DNA of 64,000 bases from the NCBI RefSeq assembly GCF_000613185.1, contig NZ_CCBB010000002.1:496001-560000 (forward strand), in the 5' to 3' direction. This stretch comes from Mycolicibacterium cosmeticum. GTDB lineage: Bacteria > Actinomycetota > Actinomycetes > Mycobacteriales > Mycobacteriaceae. This document shows, one piece after another, positions 1-13,528 of this stretch; the stretch's first letter is position 1; every line of letters begins with the position of its first letter. The position numbers and the translations under genes were made by a program. Under the pieces are notes generated by a model. That model saw nothing but the letters and a program-made list of their open reading frames with translations, was not told where the DNA came from and ran no database searches.

Positions 1-449
1 TCAACGCCGACCAGCGCATCCTGGTGCGCGCGGGTTCCGGAATCGACTCCGCCGCAGCGCTTGCCGGGAAACGCGCCTGCGCGGTATCGGGCACCACGTC
101 GCTGGCTAAGCTCTACGGGCTGGACCCCAGGCCCATCGTGGTGGGGGCGCCCACGTGGACCGACTGCCTGGTGATGCTGCAACAGGGCCAGATCGACGCC
201 ATCGGCACCGACGGTGTGGTCCTGGCCGGCCTGGCCGCACAGGATCCCAACGTCCGGATCGTCGGCGGCAGTCTGGGTATCGAACCCTACGGTGTCGGGA
301 TCAAGAAGGAGAACGAGGATCTGGTCCGGTTCGTCAACGGTGTGCTCGAGCAGATCAGGGCCGACGGCACCTGGCAACGCCTGTACGACGCCAGCCTGCA
401 ACCCCTCGGGCCGTCGCCGGGTCCGCCTGCCGCGCGATATCAGGATTGA
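1..449 (+). CDS. GlnH-like amino-acid-binding protein, C-terminal part
   Basis: The frame is open from the window edge and stops with TGA at 447-449, so only about 148 C-terminal codons are visible and the true start lies outside. The sequence reads as the second lobe of a family-3 extracytoplasmic solute-binding protein: CAVSGTTS, TWTDCLVMLQQGQIDAIGTD and a late EPYGVGIKKEN segment match the GlnH/GluB type that binds glutamate, glutamine or aspartate. In mycobacteria GlnH works with the membrane protein GlnX to control the kinase PknG. Here a PknG-type kinase is two genes downstream, in line with a nutrient-sensing role. The next gene starts one base after this stop, so it is probably the upstream part of the same operon. 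Signal peptide and lipobox cannot be seen. Confidence 0.8.
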   Translation, partial: NADQRILVRAGSGIDSAAALAGKRACAVSGTTSLAKLYGLDPRPIVVGAPTWTDCLVMLQQGQIDAIGTDGVVLAGLAAQDPNVRIVGGSLGIEPYGVGIKKENEDLVRFVNGVLEQIRADGTWQRLYDASLQPLGPSPGPPAARYQD

Positions 450-4788
<4,339 letters not shown>

Positions 4789-4792
<4 letters not shown>

Positions 4793-6084
4793 GTAATGCT
4801 GGACCGCAGGGCATTTCGGTTGACGTCGACCACAACCACTACATCGCCGAGGGTTCCGGGACGGTGGATGCCATCGTCAGCGTCACGGTGCCCGACGGTA
4901 TCGCCGTCGCCGACGCCACCGACCGGGTGGAGGCGATCATCATCGACTGCTCCACCTCGATGCGATCGCCGGCCACCAAATTCGACGAGGCCAAGCGGGC
5001 CACCGCGGCCGCCATCGGGGAATTGGTCGACGGCACCTACTTCACGATCATCGCCGGCACCGAACGCGCCACCTACGTCTACCCGCCGGACGGCTGGCCG
5101 GTCCCGGCGTCGGCGGCCACCCGGGCCGAGGCGTTACGGGCGGTGGACGCGTTGCGGCCCAAGGGGGGTACCGCGATGGGCACCTGGCTGGCGCATGTGC
5201 GCGGGGTGGTCGCCGCCCATCCCGGCGCGATCATCCACGCCATCCTGCTGACCGACGGCAAGAACGAGCACGAAACCCCGGAGGCGCTCGGCGAGCAGAT
5301 CGGTCTGGCCGAGGGCGAATTCACCTGCGACTGCCGCGGCGTGGGCACCGACTGGCAGGTCGACGAGCTGCGCGCGATCTCCTCGGCACTGCTGGGCACC
5401 GTCGACATCGTGGCCGACCCGGAGGATCTGGCCGACGATTTCGCCGCCATGATGCGCACCTCGATGAGCAAGTCGATCGCCGGGCTGACCCTGCGGTTGT
5501 GGACGCCGGCGGGTGCTCGGGTGGCCTTCGTCAAACAGGTGGCTCCCACCGTCGAGGACCTCACCGCGCGCCGGGCCGAGGCGGGCGCGCAGGTGGGGGA
5601 GTATCCGCTGGGCTCCTGGGGCGCCGAGGAACGCGACTACCACATCCAGGTGGAGGTCGAGCCCGCCGACGTGGGCCGAGAGAAACTCGCGGCGCGCGTG
5701 AGTGTCGTTGCCGGTGAACAGATTCTGGGGCAGGGACTGGTGAAGGCGGTGTGGACGGCCGATACCTCGCTGTCGGCGGTGATCAGCCGCCGGGTGGCGC
5801 ACTACACCGGTCAGGCCGAGCTGGCCCAGGCCGTGCAGGAGGGTCTGAGCGCGCGTAAGGAAGGCGACGTCAAGACCGCCACCGCCCGGCTGCAACGGGC
5901 CATGGACCTCGCGATGGAGTCCGGCAACTCCGGGACCGCGAAACTGCTGCGCGGCGTCGTCGAGGTGGACGAGCGCACCGGCACCGTGGCGCTGCGCCGC
6001 GAGGTGGCCGCGGCCGACGAGATGGCACTCGATGCGCGGTCGACCAAGACCGCACGGGTACGCAAGGAAGCGGGGGACAGCTGA
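4789..6084 (+). CDS. von Willebrand factor A (VWA) domain protein
   Basis: 431 residues. A VWA domain (about residues 40-220) carries an intact MIDAS metal site: DCSTS, the Thr of GGTAMG and the Asp of LLTDGKN. The following beta-rich part and a helical C-terminal tail (about 330-431, ending in ARVRKEAGDS) contain no motif I know. There is no signal peptide or transmembrane helix, so it should be cytosolic. VWA proteins bind partner proteins through the MIDAS; the partner here could be the zinc-ribbon proteins or the helical protein of the same operon (inference). The start overlaps the phosphatase stop by ATGA, and the stop overlaps the start of the FHA gene. Confidence 0.87.
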
Positions 6085-6716
6085 TGCCGACCTGCGTCGA
6101 GGGACATACGTCGGCCACCGCCGACTTCTGCGATGTGTGCGGGTCACCGATCGGGGACCCGGTGCCACCGGCCCCGCCGCCGGCGCCGGCCCCTGCGGCG
6201 CAGTGCCCGGCGTGTGGGGCGCCGATCAGCGGCCGGTTCTGTGAGGCGTGCGGCCACGATTCGGCGCTGCCGGCACCCGACGCACCCCCGCCCGATGCCG
6301 CAGCGTCCGCGCCCGCGGTCACCTGGACCGCCGTCGTCGCCGCCGATCCGGAGTTCTATCAGCGGGTGCTGGCCCGCGAGGGCCCGGACACCGTCGACTT
6401 CCCGGACTATTTCCCGCAACGCCGCATCCCGCTGGACCAGGACGTCACCCTGATCGGCAGGCGCAACCCGGACAAGGGGGTCGACCCCCAGATCGACCTG
6501 GCCCTGCACCCGGTCGACCGCGGGGTGTCCACCCAACACGCCGTGCTGCGGTTGCGCGACGGCGGCCTGACCATCACCGACATCGGCTCCACCAACGGCA
6601 CCAGCCTCAACGGCAGCGACGACCGGCTGCCGCAGGGGCAGGAGATCGCGCTGGCCGACGGCGACCGCATCCACGTCGGGGCGTGGACCACCATCACCGT
6701 GGTGCGGACGACTTAG
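6084..6716 (+). CDS. Zinc-ribbon and FHA-domain phosphothreonine reader
   Basis: 210 residues. Two zinc ribbons lie in the first 60 residues (CVEGHTS ... CDVCG and CPACGAPI ... CEACG), a proline/alanine-rich linker follows, and an FHA domain occupies about 115-205. The FHA signature is complete: [12 protein letters not shown] (Ser and His of the binding loop) and [13 protein letters not shown] domains bind phosphothreonine, so this is the likely reader or substrate of the kinase in the operon, comparable in logic to GarA for PknG/PknB though different in architecture. TGATG overlap with the VWA gene. It is the last gene of the operon; pafA follows after 64 bases with its own promoter-like hexamer. 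Confidence 0.88.
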   Translation: MPTCVEGHTSATADFCDVCGSPIGDPVPPAPPPAPAPAAQCPACGAPISGRFCEACGHDSALPAPDAPPPDAAASAPAVTWTAVVAADPEFYQRVLAREGPDTVDFPDYFPQRRIPLDQDVTLIGRRNPDKGVDPQIDLALHPVDRGVSTQHAVLRLRDGGLTITDIGSTNGTSLNGSDDRLPQGQEIALADGDRIHVGAWTTITVVRTT

Positions 6717-6767
6717 CGGTGGGGACGACTTGGGGAGTCTTACCCACCTTTACCGAGACCCACCCCG

Positions 6768-6773
6768 TAAGCT
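6768..6773 (+). promoter_or_regulatory. -10 hexamer of a probable leaderless pafA transcript
   Basis: TAAGCT stands seven bases before the GTG at 6781. With transcription starting about seven bases after the hexamer, the mRNA would begin at the start codon. Exactly the same hexamer and spacing precede pafB. Confidence 0.5.
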
Positions 6774-6780
6774 CGATTGT

Positions 6781-8139
6781 GTGCAGCGACGGATCATGGG
6801 TATCGAGACCGAATTTGGCGTGACCTGCACTTTCCACGGTCATCGTCGGCTCAGCCCGGACGAGGTTGCCCGCTATCTGTTCCGGCGGGTGGTGTCCTGG
6901 GGCCGCAGCTCCAACGTCTTTCTCCGCAACGGGGCCCGGTTGTACCTCGACGTGGGCTCGCATCCGGAGTACGCCACCGCCGAGTGCGACAACCTGGCAC
7001 AGCTGGTCACCCACGACCGGGCGGGTGAGCGCGTGCTCGAGGATCTGCTGATCGACGCCGAACAGCGGCTCGCCGACGAAGGCATCGGCGGCGACATCTA
7101 CCTGTTCAAGAACAACACCGACTCCGCGGGCAACTCCTACGGCTGCCACGAGAACTACCTGATCGTGCGCGCGGGGGAGTTCTCCCGGATCTCCGATGTG
7201 CTGCTGCCCTTCCTGGTGACCCGCCAGCTGATCTGCGGTGCGGGCAAGGTGCTGCAGACCCCCAAGGCGGCGACGTTCTGCCTGAGCCAGCGCGCCGAGC
7301 ACATCTGGGAGGGCGTCTCCAGCGCCACCACCCGGTCCCGGCCCATCATCAACACCCGCGACGAGCCGCACGCCGACGCCGAGAAGTACCGCCGGCTGCA
7401 CGTCATCGTCGGTGATTCGAACATGAGCGAGACCACCACCATGCTCAAGGTGGGCACCGCCTCGCTGGTGCTGGAGATGATCGAGGCCGGGGTGGCCTTC
7501 CGGGACTTCTCGCTGGACAACCCGATCCGGGCCATCCGTGAGGTCAGCCACGACCTGACCGGGCGCCGGCCGGTCCGGCTGGCCGGCGGCCGGCAGGCCA
7601 GCGCGCTGGACATCCAGCGCGAGTACTACGGCCGCGCCGTCGAGTACCTGCAGACCAGGGAATCCAACCCGCAGGTCGAGCAGGTCGTCGACCTGTGGGG
7701 CCGCCAGCTCGACGCGGTGGAGAGCCAGGATTTCGCCAAGGTGGACACCGAGATCGACTGGGTGATCAAGCGCAAACTGTTCCAGCGCTACCAGGACCGC
7801 TACGACATGGAGCTGTCGGACCCGAAGATCGCCCAGCTCGACCTCGCCTATCACGACATCAAACGCGGCCGCGGGGTGTTCGACCTGCTGCAGCGCAAGG
7901 GGCTGGCCGCCCGCGTCACCACCGACGAGGAGATCGAGGCCGCGGTGAACACTCCGCCGCAGACCACCCGGGCCAAGTTGCGCGGCGAGTTCATCAGTGC
8001 CGCACAGGAAGCCGGCCGCGACTTCACCGTCGACTGGGTGCACCTGAAGCTCAACGACCAAGCCCAGCGCACGGTGTTGTGCAAGGACCCGTTCCGGTCG
8101 GTCGACGAGCGGGTCAAGCGCCTGATTGCGAGCATGTAG
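6781..8139 (+). CDS. pafA: Pup--protein ligase PafA
   Basis: Ligates the prokaryotic ubiquitin-like protein Pup, through its C-terminal glutamate, to lysines of proteins destined for the mycobacterial proteasome. From the GTG at 6781 the product is 452 residues, the length of M. tuberculosis PafA, and begins [13 protein letters not shown]; the ATP/Mg-binding glutamates lie in this beta-strand. Sequence is near-identical to PafA throughout (for example [18 protein letters not shown] and the C-terminal [18 protein letters not shown]). An in-frame ATG 51 bases upstream is ignored because the family starts at the GTG and a -10 hexamer lies between. The proteasome genes, pup and dop are not in the window; the kinase operon lies immediately upstream and a catabolic island downstream. 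Confidence 0.97.
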   Translation: MQRRIMGIETEFGVTCTFHGHRRLSPDEVARYLFRRVVSWGRSSNVFLRNGARLYLDVGSHPEYATAECDNLAQLVTHDRAGERVLEDLLIDAEQRLADEGIGGDIYLFKNNTDSAGNSYGCHENYLIVRAGEFSRISDVLLPFLVTRQLICGAGKVLQTPKAATFCLSQRAEHIWEGVSSATTRSRPIINTRDEPHADAEKYRRLHVIVGDSNMSETTTMLKVGTASLVLEMIEAGVAFRDFSLDNPIRAIREVSHDLTGRRPVRLAGGRQASALDIQREYYGRAVEYLQTRESNPQVEQVVDLWGRQLDAVESQDFAKVDTEIDWVIKRKLFQRYQDRYDMELSDPKIAQLDLAYHDIKRGRGVFDLLQRKGLAARVTTDEEIEAAVNTPPQTTRAKLRGEFISAAQEAGRDFTVDWVHLKLNDQAQRTVLCKDPFRSVDERVKRLIASM

Positions 8140-8142
8140 CGC

Positions 8143-9174
8143 TCAGCCCGAGTCGCGCACCACCAGGGTCGGGGTCAGCCGCTCCGATTCGGGTGTGCCG
8201 CCGCCCAGGATGTCGATCAGCAATTCGACCCCGCGGCGCCCCATCTGGTGCATGGGCGAGTGCACGGTGGTCAGCGGTGTCGGCAGTTCGGCGGCGATCG
8301 GAATGTCGTTGTAGCCGATCAGCGCAACGTCCTCCGGGACGCGCAGGCCGCGGTCGCGCAGCACGCCCAGCGCGCCGATCGCGGCGAAGTCGTTGGTGGC
8401 GAAGATGGCGTCCGGGTACGGCTCACCGGCCAACAGCTTCTCCGCGGCCTGCCGGCCACCGGCGGCGTCGAACGGTCCCCACACGATGCGGTCGTCGGGC
8501 ACCTGCAGGCCGGCCTCGGCGAAGGCGTCCACCGCGCCCTTGGTGCGTTCGATGGCCGTGGACGCGAACGGCAGACCGGCCAGCACGCCGAGATCGCGCC
8601 GGCCGGCGTCCACCAGCCGCCGGCCCACCAACCGGCCGCCGAGCAGATCGTCGCAGGTGACCGAGAGATGCGTACCCGAGCGGCGGGACACCAGCACGAA
8701 CGGCACACCCCGGGCGGCCAGGTCGGCCAGCAGGGGATCGTCGTGGTGGGCGTCGCCGAAGATCATCCCTTCGACGCGGCGCTGCAACATCATGTCCGTC
8801 CGGGACACCTTGTTGGCCGGGTCGTCGAGCGAGTTGGTGACGAACGTCGAGTAGCCGTTGTCCGTCGCGGCCTCTTCGATGCCCTCGTAGATGGTGGCCA
8901 ACACGAAATCCTGCAACCGGGGCACCAGCACGCCCACCAGACCCGATTTGGCGGTGCGCAGGCTGGCCGCGTGCGGATTCGGCCGGTAGGCCCTGGACGC
9001 GGCGCATTCCCTGATCCGCGCCACGGTCTGGGCCGACGCCCAGCGGTGCGCGGCGTCCCCGTCGGCCTTGAGCACCCGTGACACCGTGGACGCGCTCACG
9101 CCCACCTCTTCGGCGATCATCCGCAGCGTGACGGGGGCGAGCCGGCCCGCGGCCGATACGCCTGGGTCGGTCAT
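8143..9174 (-). CDS. LacI-family transcriptional regulator
   Basis: 343 residues, read leftward and divergent from the asparaginase gene. The N-terminal helix-turn-helix (VTLRMIAEEVGVSASTVSRV, about residues 14-33) and hinge (YRPNPHAASLRT) are typical LacI; the remainder is a periplasmic-binding-protein-like effector domain (GLVGVLVPRLQDF ... AIFATNDFAAIGAL ... LTTVHSPMHQMG). The ATG at 9174 is chosen because it has a strong GAGGAGGT ribosome site and fits the family start. It probably controls the divergent catabolic genes, and itself, through the palindrome at 9274-9310. The inducer is unknown; a small amide or amino-acid-like compound would fit the genes. The stop lies four bases from the pafA stop, tail to tail. 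Confidence 0.92.
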   Translation of the reverse strand: MTDPGVSAAGRLAPVTLRMIAEEVGVSASTVSRVLKADGDAAHRWASAQTVARIRECAASRAYRPNPHAASLRTAKSGLVGVLVPRLQDFVLATIYEGIEEAATDNGYSTFVTNSLDDPANKVSRTDMMLQRRVEGMIFGDAHHDDPLLADLAARGVPFVLVSRRSGTHLSVTCDDLLGGRLVGRRLVDAGRRDLGVLAGLPFASTAIERTKGAVDAFAEAGLQVPDDRIVWGPFDAAGGRQAAEKLLAGEPYPDAIFATNDFAAIGALGVLRDRGLRVPEDVALIGYNDIPIAAELPTPLTTVHSPMHQMGRRGVELLIDILGGGTPESERLTPTLVVRDSG

Positions 9175-9214
9175 CGCTACCTCCTCGAGCGCCGGCTCGG
9201 CCCATCGGTCCACT

Positions 9215-9241
9215 GTGCAGCTCACACGGTGCAGCTCACAC
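9215..9241. repeat. Direct repeat of 13 bp in LacI-asparaginase intergenic region
   Basis: GTGCAGCTCACAC occurs at 9215-9227 and again at 9229-9241, one base apart (14-bp period). It sits in the leader of the leftward regulator gene and could be part of its control region. Confidence 0.6.
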
Positions 9242-9273
9242 CTTAACGGCGGCGGATCACCATGTTTCACGGA

Positions 9274-9310
9274 GTTTACACAAACGATTGGCCCAAACGA
9301 TTGTGTAAAC
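9274..9310. promoter_or_regulatory. Palindromic operator, probable LacI-family binding site
   Basis: Perfect 10-bp inverted arms GTTTACACAA (9274-9283) and TTGTGTAAAC (9301-9310) flank a 17-bp centre. Inside, CAAACGATTG occurs twice (9281-9290 and 9294-9303), each a near-palindrome with the central CG typical of LacI-family operators. The element lies between the divergent regulator and asparaginase genes, 78 bases before the asparaginase start. Confidence 0.7.
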
Positions 9311-9387
9311 GCCCGGGGTGGTGTTTCATTGGCCGGGAGCCGGCTGGCAGCCGGTCGTCTCCCCACTACGGAACGGGTTTTCTTCAG

Positions 9388-10359
9388 TTGCCTCACGTTG
9401 TTGTCCTCACCACCGGTGGCACCATCTCGTCGCGCAGCACCCCGGACGCCGTCGTCGCGGTGGACGACGCGACGGCCGTGCTGGCCGGTGTCGAAACCGG
9501 TGACGGCATCACCATCGAGGCGCATGACCTGCTGCGGGTCGGCTCGTACCGGATGTCGCTGGCCGATATGCGTTGCGTCGCCGACGAGGTGGCCCGCACC
9601 GCCGCGCGGGCGGACGTGGACGGTGTGGTGATCACCCACGGCACCGACACGCTGGAAGAGACGGCGATGCTGCTGGATCTGCTGCATGCCGACGACCGGC
9701 CGGTCGTGCTGACCGGCGCGCAGCGCGCCGCCGATATCCCCGACACCGACGGACCCCGCAATCTCGGCGACGCGGTGGCCGTCGCCGCCGATCCGGCCGC
9801 CCGCGGACACGGCGTGCTGGTGGTGTTTGCCGGGTCGGTCTTCGCCGCCCGCGGTGTGCGCAAGGCCCACACCGTCGACCTTGCGGCGTTCGGCAATCCG
9901 GCCGGCACCGCCGGGGTGGTGCATTCCCGCAGGGTCACCATGCACAGCGTGCCGGCCCGGCCGCCCGTCCTGTCCCACCCGGGCGCGGCGTTCGGCGCCG
10001 TCCGGGTCGACATCGTCGCGGCCTATCCCGGTGGTGACGACACCCTCCTGCGGGCCGCCGCCCGGGCCGGTGCCCGCGGAATCGTGTTGGCCGGCATGGG
10101 AATCGGCAACGCCCCGCCCGGTGTCGCCGACGCCGTGGCCGACCTGGTCGCCGACGGCGTGGTGGTGGCGCTGGCCACCCGGGTCGCGGCCGGGCCGGTG
10201 CTGCCCGTGTACGGGGCCGGCGGCGGCAGCGATCTGGTGGCCGCGGGCGCCGTCGCGGTGGGACTGCCGGCATCACAAGCCCGGATCGTGCTGGCGCTGC
10301 TGTTGTCGGGGGATCGGTCCCCGGCAGCGGTCAGGGCGGCACTTCCGACCTACGCATAA
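9388..10359 (+). CDS. L-asparaginase
   Basis: 323 residues from a TTG start at 9388, the only start codon in the right place: the next residues PHVVVLTTGGTI begin the family fold. Asparaginases hydrolyse asparagine (some also glutamine) to the acid and ammonia. Both catalytic threonine motifs are present: TTGGTIS near residue 9 and THGTDTLEET near residue 84. GVRKAHTVDL and the glycine-rich C-terminal part agree with the type I/II bacterial family. No signal peptide, so it is cytosolic. It is the first gene of an inducible-looking cluster (deacetylase, MFS transporter, two SDRs), which suggests a dedicated substrate other than free asparagine; related amidohydrolases cannot be told apart by sequence alone. 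A longer reading frame upstream overlaps the operator and is not used. Confidence 0.88.
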   Translation: MPHVVVLTTGGTISSRSTPDAVVAVDDATAVLAGVETGDGITIEAHDLLRVGSYRMSLADMRCVADEVARTAARADVDGVVITHGTDTLEETAMLLDLLHADDRPVVLTGAQRAADIPDTDGPRNLGDAVAVAADPAARGHGVLVVFAGSVFAARGVRKAHTVDLAAFGNPAGTAGVVHSRRVTMHSVPARPPVLSHPGAAFGAVRVDIVAAYPGGDDTLLRAAARAGARGIVLAGMGIGNAPPGVADAVADLVADGVVVALATRVAAGPVLPVYGAGGGSDLVAAGAVAVGLPASQARIVLALLLSGDRSPAAVRAALPTYA

Positions 10360-10386
10360 CCGTCATCGTCGAAAGGAATCATCAAC

Positions 10387-11286
10387 ATGACCAACGGATC
10401 CGGCAAGAACATCTTTGTGGCCTTCGGCGTCGACGTCGACGCCGTGGGCGGGTGGCTCGGCTCGTACGGTGGCGAGGAGTCACCCGGGGACATCTCCCGC
10501 GGCGTCTTCGCCGGTGAGGTCGGGGTGCCCCGCCTCAACCGGCTGTTCGACCGCTACGGCCTGCGCACCACATGGTTCTGGCCCGGCCACTCGATCGAGA
10601 CCTTCCCCGCCCAGTTCGACGAGGTGGTGGCCGCCGGGCACGAGATCGGGCTGCACGGCTACAGCCACGAGAACCCGATCGCGATGAGCCGCCAGCAGGA
10701 GTCCGACATCCTGGACTACTGCATCGATCTCATCACCACCAGGGCGGGCCGGCGGCCCACCGGCTACGTCGCGCCGTGGTGGGAATTCAGCAGGGTCACC
10801 AACGAACTGTTGATCGAGCGCGGTATCAAGTACGACCACTCGCTGATGCACCGCGACTTCGAGCCCTACTACGTGCGCGTCGGCGACGAGTGGACGCCCA
10901 TCGATTACGACAAGCCCGCCGCGGCGTGGATGAAACCGCTGACCCGCGGCACCGAAACCGACCTCGTCGAGATCCCGGCCAGCTGGTACCTCGACGACCT
11001 GCCGCCCATGATGTTCATCAAGACCAGCCCCAACAGCCACGGCTTCGTGAACCCGCGGCACATCGAGGAGATGTGGCGCGATCAATTCGATTGGGTGTAT
11101 CGCGAATCCGACTATGCCGTCTTCACTTTCACCATCCACCCGGATGTGTCCGGACGTCCGCAGGTACTGCTCATGCTGGAACGCCTGATCGAACACATCA
11201 ACACGCACGCCGGCGTCACCTGGACCACGTTCGACGCGATCGCCGACGACTTCCTGGCCCGCCGGCCGCGAAACCCGGTCACCTAG
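10387..11286 (+). CDS. CE4-type polysaccharide deacetylase / cyclic-imidase-like hydrolase
   Basis: 299 residues, ATG at 10387 preceded by AAAGGA. Metal-dependent NodB/CE4 fold: [11 protein letters not shown] near the N-terminus gives the catalytic Asp, HGYSHE (HXXXH) near residues 84-88 the metal histidines, and [12 protein letters not shown] the late histidine. There is no signal peptide or membrane anchor, which argues against cell-wall work and favours the cytosolic branch that resembles Helicobacter PgdA, PuuE allantoinase and cyclic imidases. With asparaginase immediately upstream and a transporter downstream, hydrolysis of a cyclic amide or imide is plausible, but this is inference. 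Twenty-seven bases separate it from the asparaginase gene. Confidence 0.82.
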   Translation: MTNGSGKNIFVAFGVDVDAVGGWLGSYGGEESPGDISRGVFAGEVGVPRLNRLFDRYGLRTTWFWPGHSIETFPAQFDEVVAAGHEIGLHGYSHENPIAMSRQQESDILDYCIDLITTRAGRRPTGYVAPWWEFSRVTNELLIERGIKYDHSLMHRDFEPYYVRVGDEWTPIDYDKPAAAWMKPLTRGTETDLVEIPASWYLDDLPPMMFIKTSPNSHGFVNPRHIEEMWRDQFDWVYRESDYAVFTFTIHPDVSGRPQVLLMLERLIEHINTHAGVTWTTFDAIADDFLARRPRNPVT

Positions 11287-11391
11287 TCCCAACACCGGAG
11301 CCGGGGTGGCGATTGCGACCCGACACCCCGACCCGGCCCACCGATGCAGCCCACGTCAACCATCCGCACGACCCACCGGAGGACCTCCAGT

Positions 11392-12741
11392 ATGAACCCC
11401 GCGCCCGAAGACACCCAAAAACCAACACTACGGCGGGTTTCGGCCCGCGAGACCCGCCGCGCCAGCGGCATCGCGTTCCTGGCCTGGACCATCGCGGTCT
11501 ACGACTTCATCCTGTTCGGCACGCTGCTGCCCAGAATCGAGGAGTCGTTCGGCTGGAGCACCAGCTACGCCCTGCTGGTCTCCACACTGGTCAGCGTGGG
11601 AACCGCCGTCGTGGTGCTGGGCGTCGGTCCCATGGTCGACAAGCTCGGCCGGCGCCGCGGGATGATCATCTCGGTCGCCGGCACCGCGGCCTCCTCGGCG
11701 GCCACTGCCGCCACCGCAGGGGCCGCCTCGCTGATCGGCGTGCGCTCCATCAGCGGACTCGGGCTGGCCGAACAATCCGTCAACGCCACCTACCTCAACG
11801 AGCTCTACGAGCTGACCGAGGACGAAAAGGTCCGGCGCAACCGCGGATTCGTCTACTCGATGGTGCAGACCGGGTGGCCGCTGGGCGCGCTGCTGGCGGC
11901 CGGGTTCGTCGCGGTGGTGAGCGCGGTCTTCGGCGCCGACGCCTGGCGGCTGGCCTTCCTGCTGGCCACCGTTCCGGCGATCCTGGTGGCGCTGCTGTGC
12001 CGGACCCTGCGCGAGAGCCCGCAATTCGAACTGCAACAACGCATCCGCAAGCTGCGCAAGGACGGCGACGCGGCGGGCGCGGCCCGGCTGGCCGCCGCGC
12101 ACGATGTCGACCAGGAGACCGCCGCACCGTTCCGGCGCATCTTCCACGGTGTCCATCTACGCAACACCGTCGTGCTGTCGGTCGCCTGGCTGTTCAATTG
12201 GTTTGCCATTCAGACGTTCTCGGTGCTCGGGACCACCGTGCTGGAAACCGGGAAGGGCATCGACGCGTCGAACACCCTGCTGATGGTGGTGGTGTCGAAC
12301 CTGGTCGGCGCGCTGGGCTATCTTGCGCACGGCTGGGCCGGTGACCGGTTCGGGCGGCGCAACACGATTGCGGTCGGCTGGTTGCTGTCCGGTGGCTTCT
12401 TCGCGGCCATGCTGCTCGGTCCGAGCACGCCGGTCTACGTGATCGTCACGTACATGATGGGGCTGTTCTTCCTGCTCGGTCCGTACGCGGCCATCCTGTT
12501 CTTCCAGGCCGAGTGTTTCGCCGTGGAATGCCGGGCCACCGGCAGCTCGTTCATCGGCGCGATGAGCCAACCGGGGGCGATCGTCGCCGGATTCATCCTG
12601 ACCGCGCTGACCGCCGCGGCGGTGCCGTATTCGGCCGCCGCGCTGTACGTCGGTGCCGTCGGCGCGGTCCTCTCCGCGGTCGCGGTGTTGTTCGCCCGCA
12701 CCGTGGCTCCGGTCGGCGACGCCGAGAAGGCCGCGGCGTGA
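11392..12741 (+). CDS. MFS transporter (metabolite:H+ symporter type)
   Basis: 449 residues with about twelve hydrophobic segments. The MFS signature between helices 2 and 3 is present (GPMVDKLGRRRG) and the equivalent GDRFGRRN lies in the second half. The overall pattern (WTIAVYDFILFGTLLPRIEE at the first helix) resembles the sugar/aromatic-acid/metabolite:H+ symporter families. The ATG at 11392 follows GGAGGA; an ATG 48 bases upstream has no ribosome site. It probably imports the substrate of this cluster. The TGA overlaps the GTG of the next gene (GTGA), so the two are translated together. Confidence 0.9.
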   Translation: MNPAPEDTQKPTLRRVSARETRRASGIAFLAWTIAVYDFILFGTLLPRIEESFGWSTSYALLVSTLVSVGTAVVVLGVGPMVDKLGRRRGMIISVAGTAASSAATAATAGAASLIGVRSISGLGLAEQSVNATYLNELYELTEDEKVRRNRGFVYSMVQTGWPLGALLAAGFVAVVSAVFGADAWRLAFLLATVPAILVALLCRTLRESPQFELQQRIRKLRKDGDAAGAARLAAAHDVDQETAAPFRRIFHGVHLRNTVVLSVAWLFNWFAIQTFSVLGTTVLETGKGIDASNTLLMVVVSNLVGALGYLAHGWAGDRFGRRNTIAVGWLLSGGFFAAMLLGPSTPVYVIVTYMMGLFFLLGPYAAILFFQAECFAVECRATGSSFIGAMSQPGAIVAGFILTALTAAAVPYSAAALYVGAVGAVLSAVAVLFARTVAPVGDAEKAAA

Positions 12742-13508
12742 CGGCCGCAGCGGCGCCGGTCGCCGTCATCACGGGTGCCGCATCGGGCATCGGCGCCGCC
12801 ACCGCCGTGGCGCTGGCCACGTCCGGATACCGGGTCGGCATCGGCAGTTTCGCCGGTGATCCACACGACCCGGAACGCACCCTGGCCGCGGTGCGGCAGG
12901 CCGGCGGTGACGGCGCCGTCATCGAGGTGGACGTCCGCGACACGGCCTCGGTCGAGGGGTTCGTCGAGCAGGCCGTGCAACGGTGGGGCCGGCTGGACAC
13001 CGCGATCGCGAATGCCGGCATCCTGCGCGCCGCCCCGTTCGCCGCGATGACCGACGACCAATGGGGGGACGTGCTGTCGGTCGACCTGCACGGGGTCATG
13101 CGCACCGCGCGGGCCGCCGTCCGCCACCTCGGCGCCGGTGGCTCGATCGTGGCGGTGTCCTCGATCGCCGGGGGTGTCTACGGGTGGGGCGAACACGCGC
13201 ACTACGCCACCGCCAAGGCCGGTGTCATCGGCCTGGTGCGCAGCCTGGCCGTCGAATTCGGCCCGCGCGGTATCCGTGCCAATGCCATCATCCCCGGGCT
13301 GATCGAGACGCCGCAGTCCCTCGACGCCGTCAATTCCCTTGGACCGGAAGGGCTTCGGCAGGCAGGCGGCTACATCCCGGCCGGCCGGGTGGGCCGGCCC
13401 GAAGAGGTGGCCGCCGTCGCGGCCTTCCTGGCCGGCGCCGGTGCGTCCTACGTCAGCGGTCAGGCGATCATCGTCGACGGGGCGTTGACCGTCGCCATGC
13501 GCGACTGA
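12738..13508 (+). CDS. Short-chain dehydrogenase/reductase (SDR), first of two
   Basis: 256 residues starting at GTG 12738, overlapping the transporter stop. Classical SDR: cofactor motif TGAASGIG near residue 12, NAG at NAGILRA, catalytic Ser in SSIAGG, and YATAK (Tyr/Lys). It ends with SGQAIIVDGALT, the usual classical SDR C-terminus. It should oxidise or reduce a carbonyl/hydroxyl group with NAD(P); the substrate is unknown. It forms a pair with the next gene, suggesting two successive redox steps or one complex. Confidence 0.88.
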   Translation: MTAAAAPVAVITGAASGIGAATAVALATSGYRVGIGSFAGDPHDPERTLAAVRQAGGDGAVIEVDVRDTASVEGFVEQAVQRWGRLDTAIANAGILRAAPFAAMTDDQWGDVLSVDLHGVMRTARAAVRHLGAGGSIVAVSSIAGGVYGWGEHAHYATAKAGVIGLVRSLAVEFGPRGIRANAIIPGLIETPQSLDAVNSLGPEGLRQAGGYIPAGRVGRPEEVAAVAAFLAGAGASYVSGQAIIVDGALTVAMRD

Positions 13509-13528
13509 CCCGACTCGAGGAGAGACAC

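Noticed and set aside
8143..9978. 611-residue version of the LacI regulator
   Set aside because: The added N-terminal part is antisense to asparaginase; ATG 9174 has a strong ribosome site and the LacI start.
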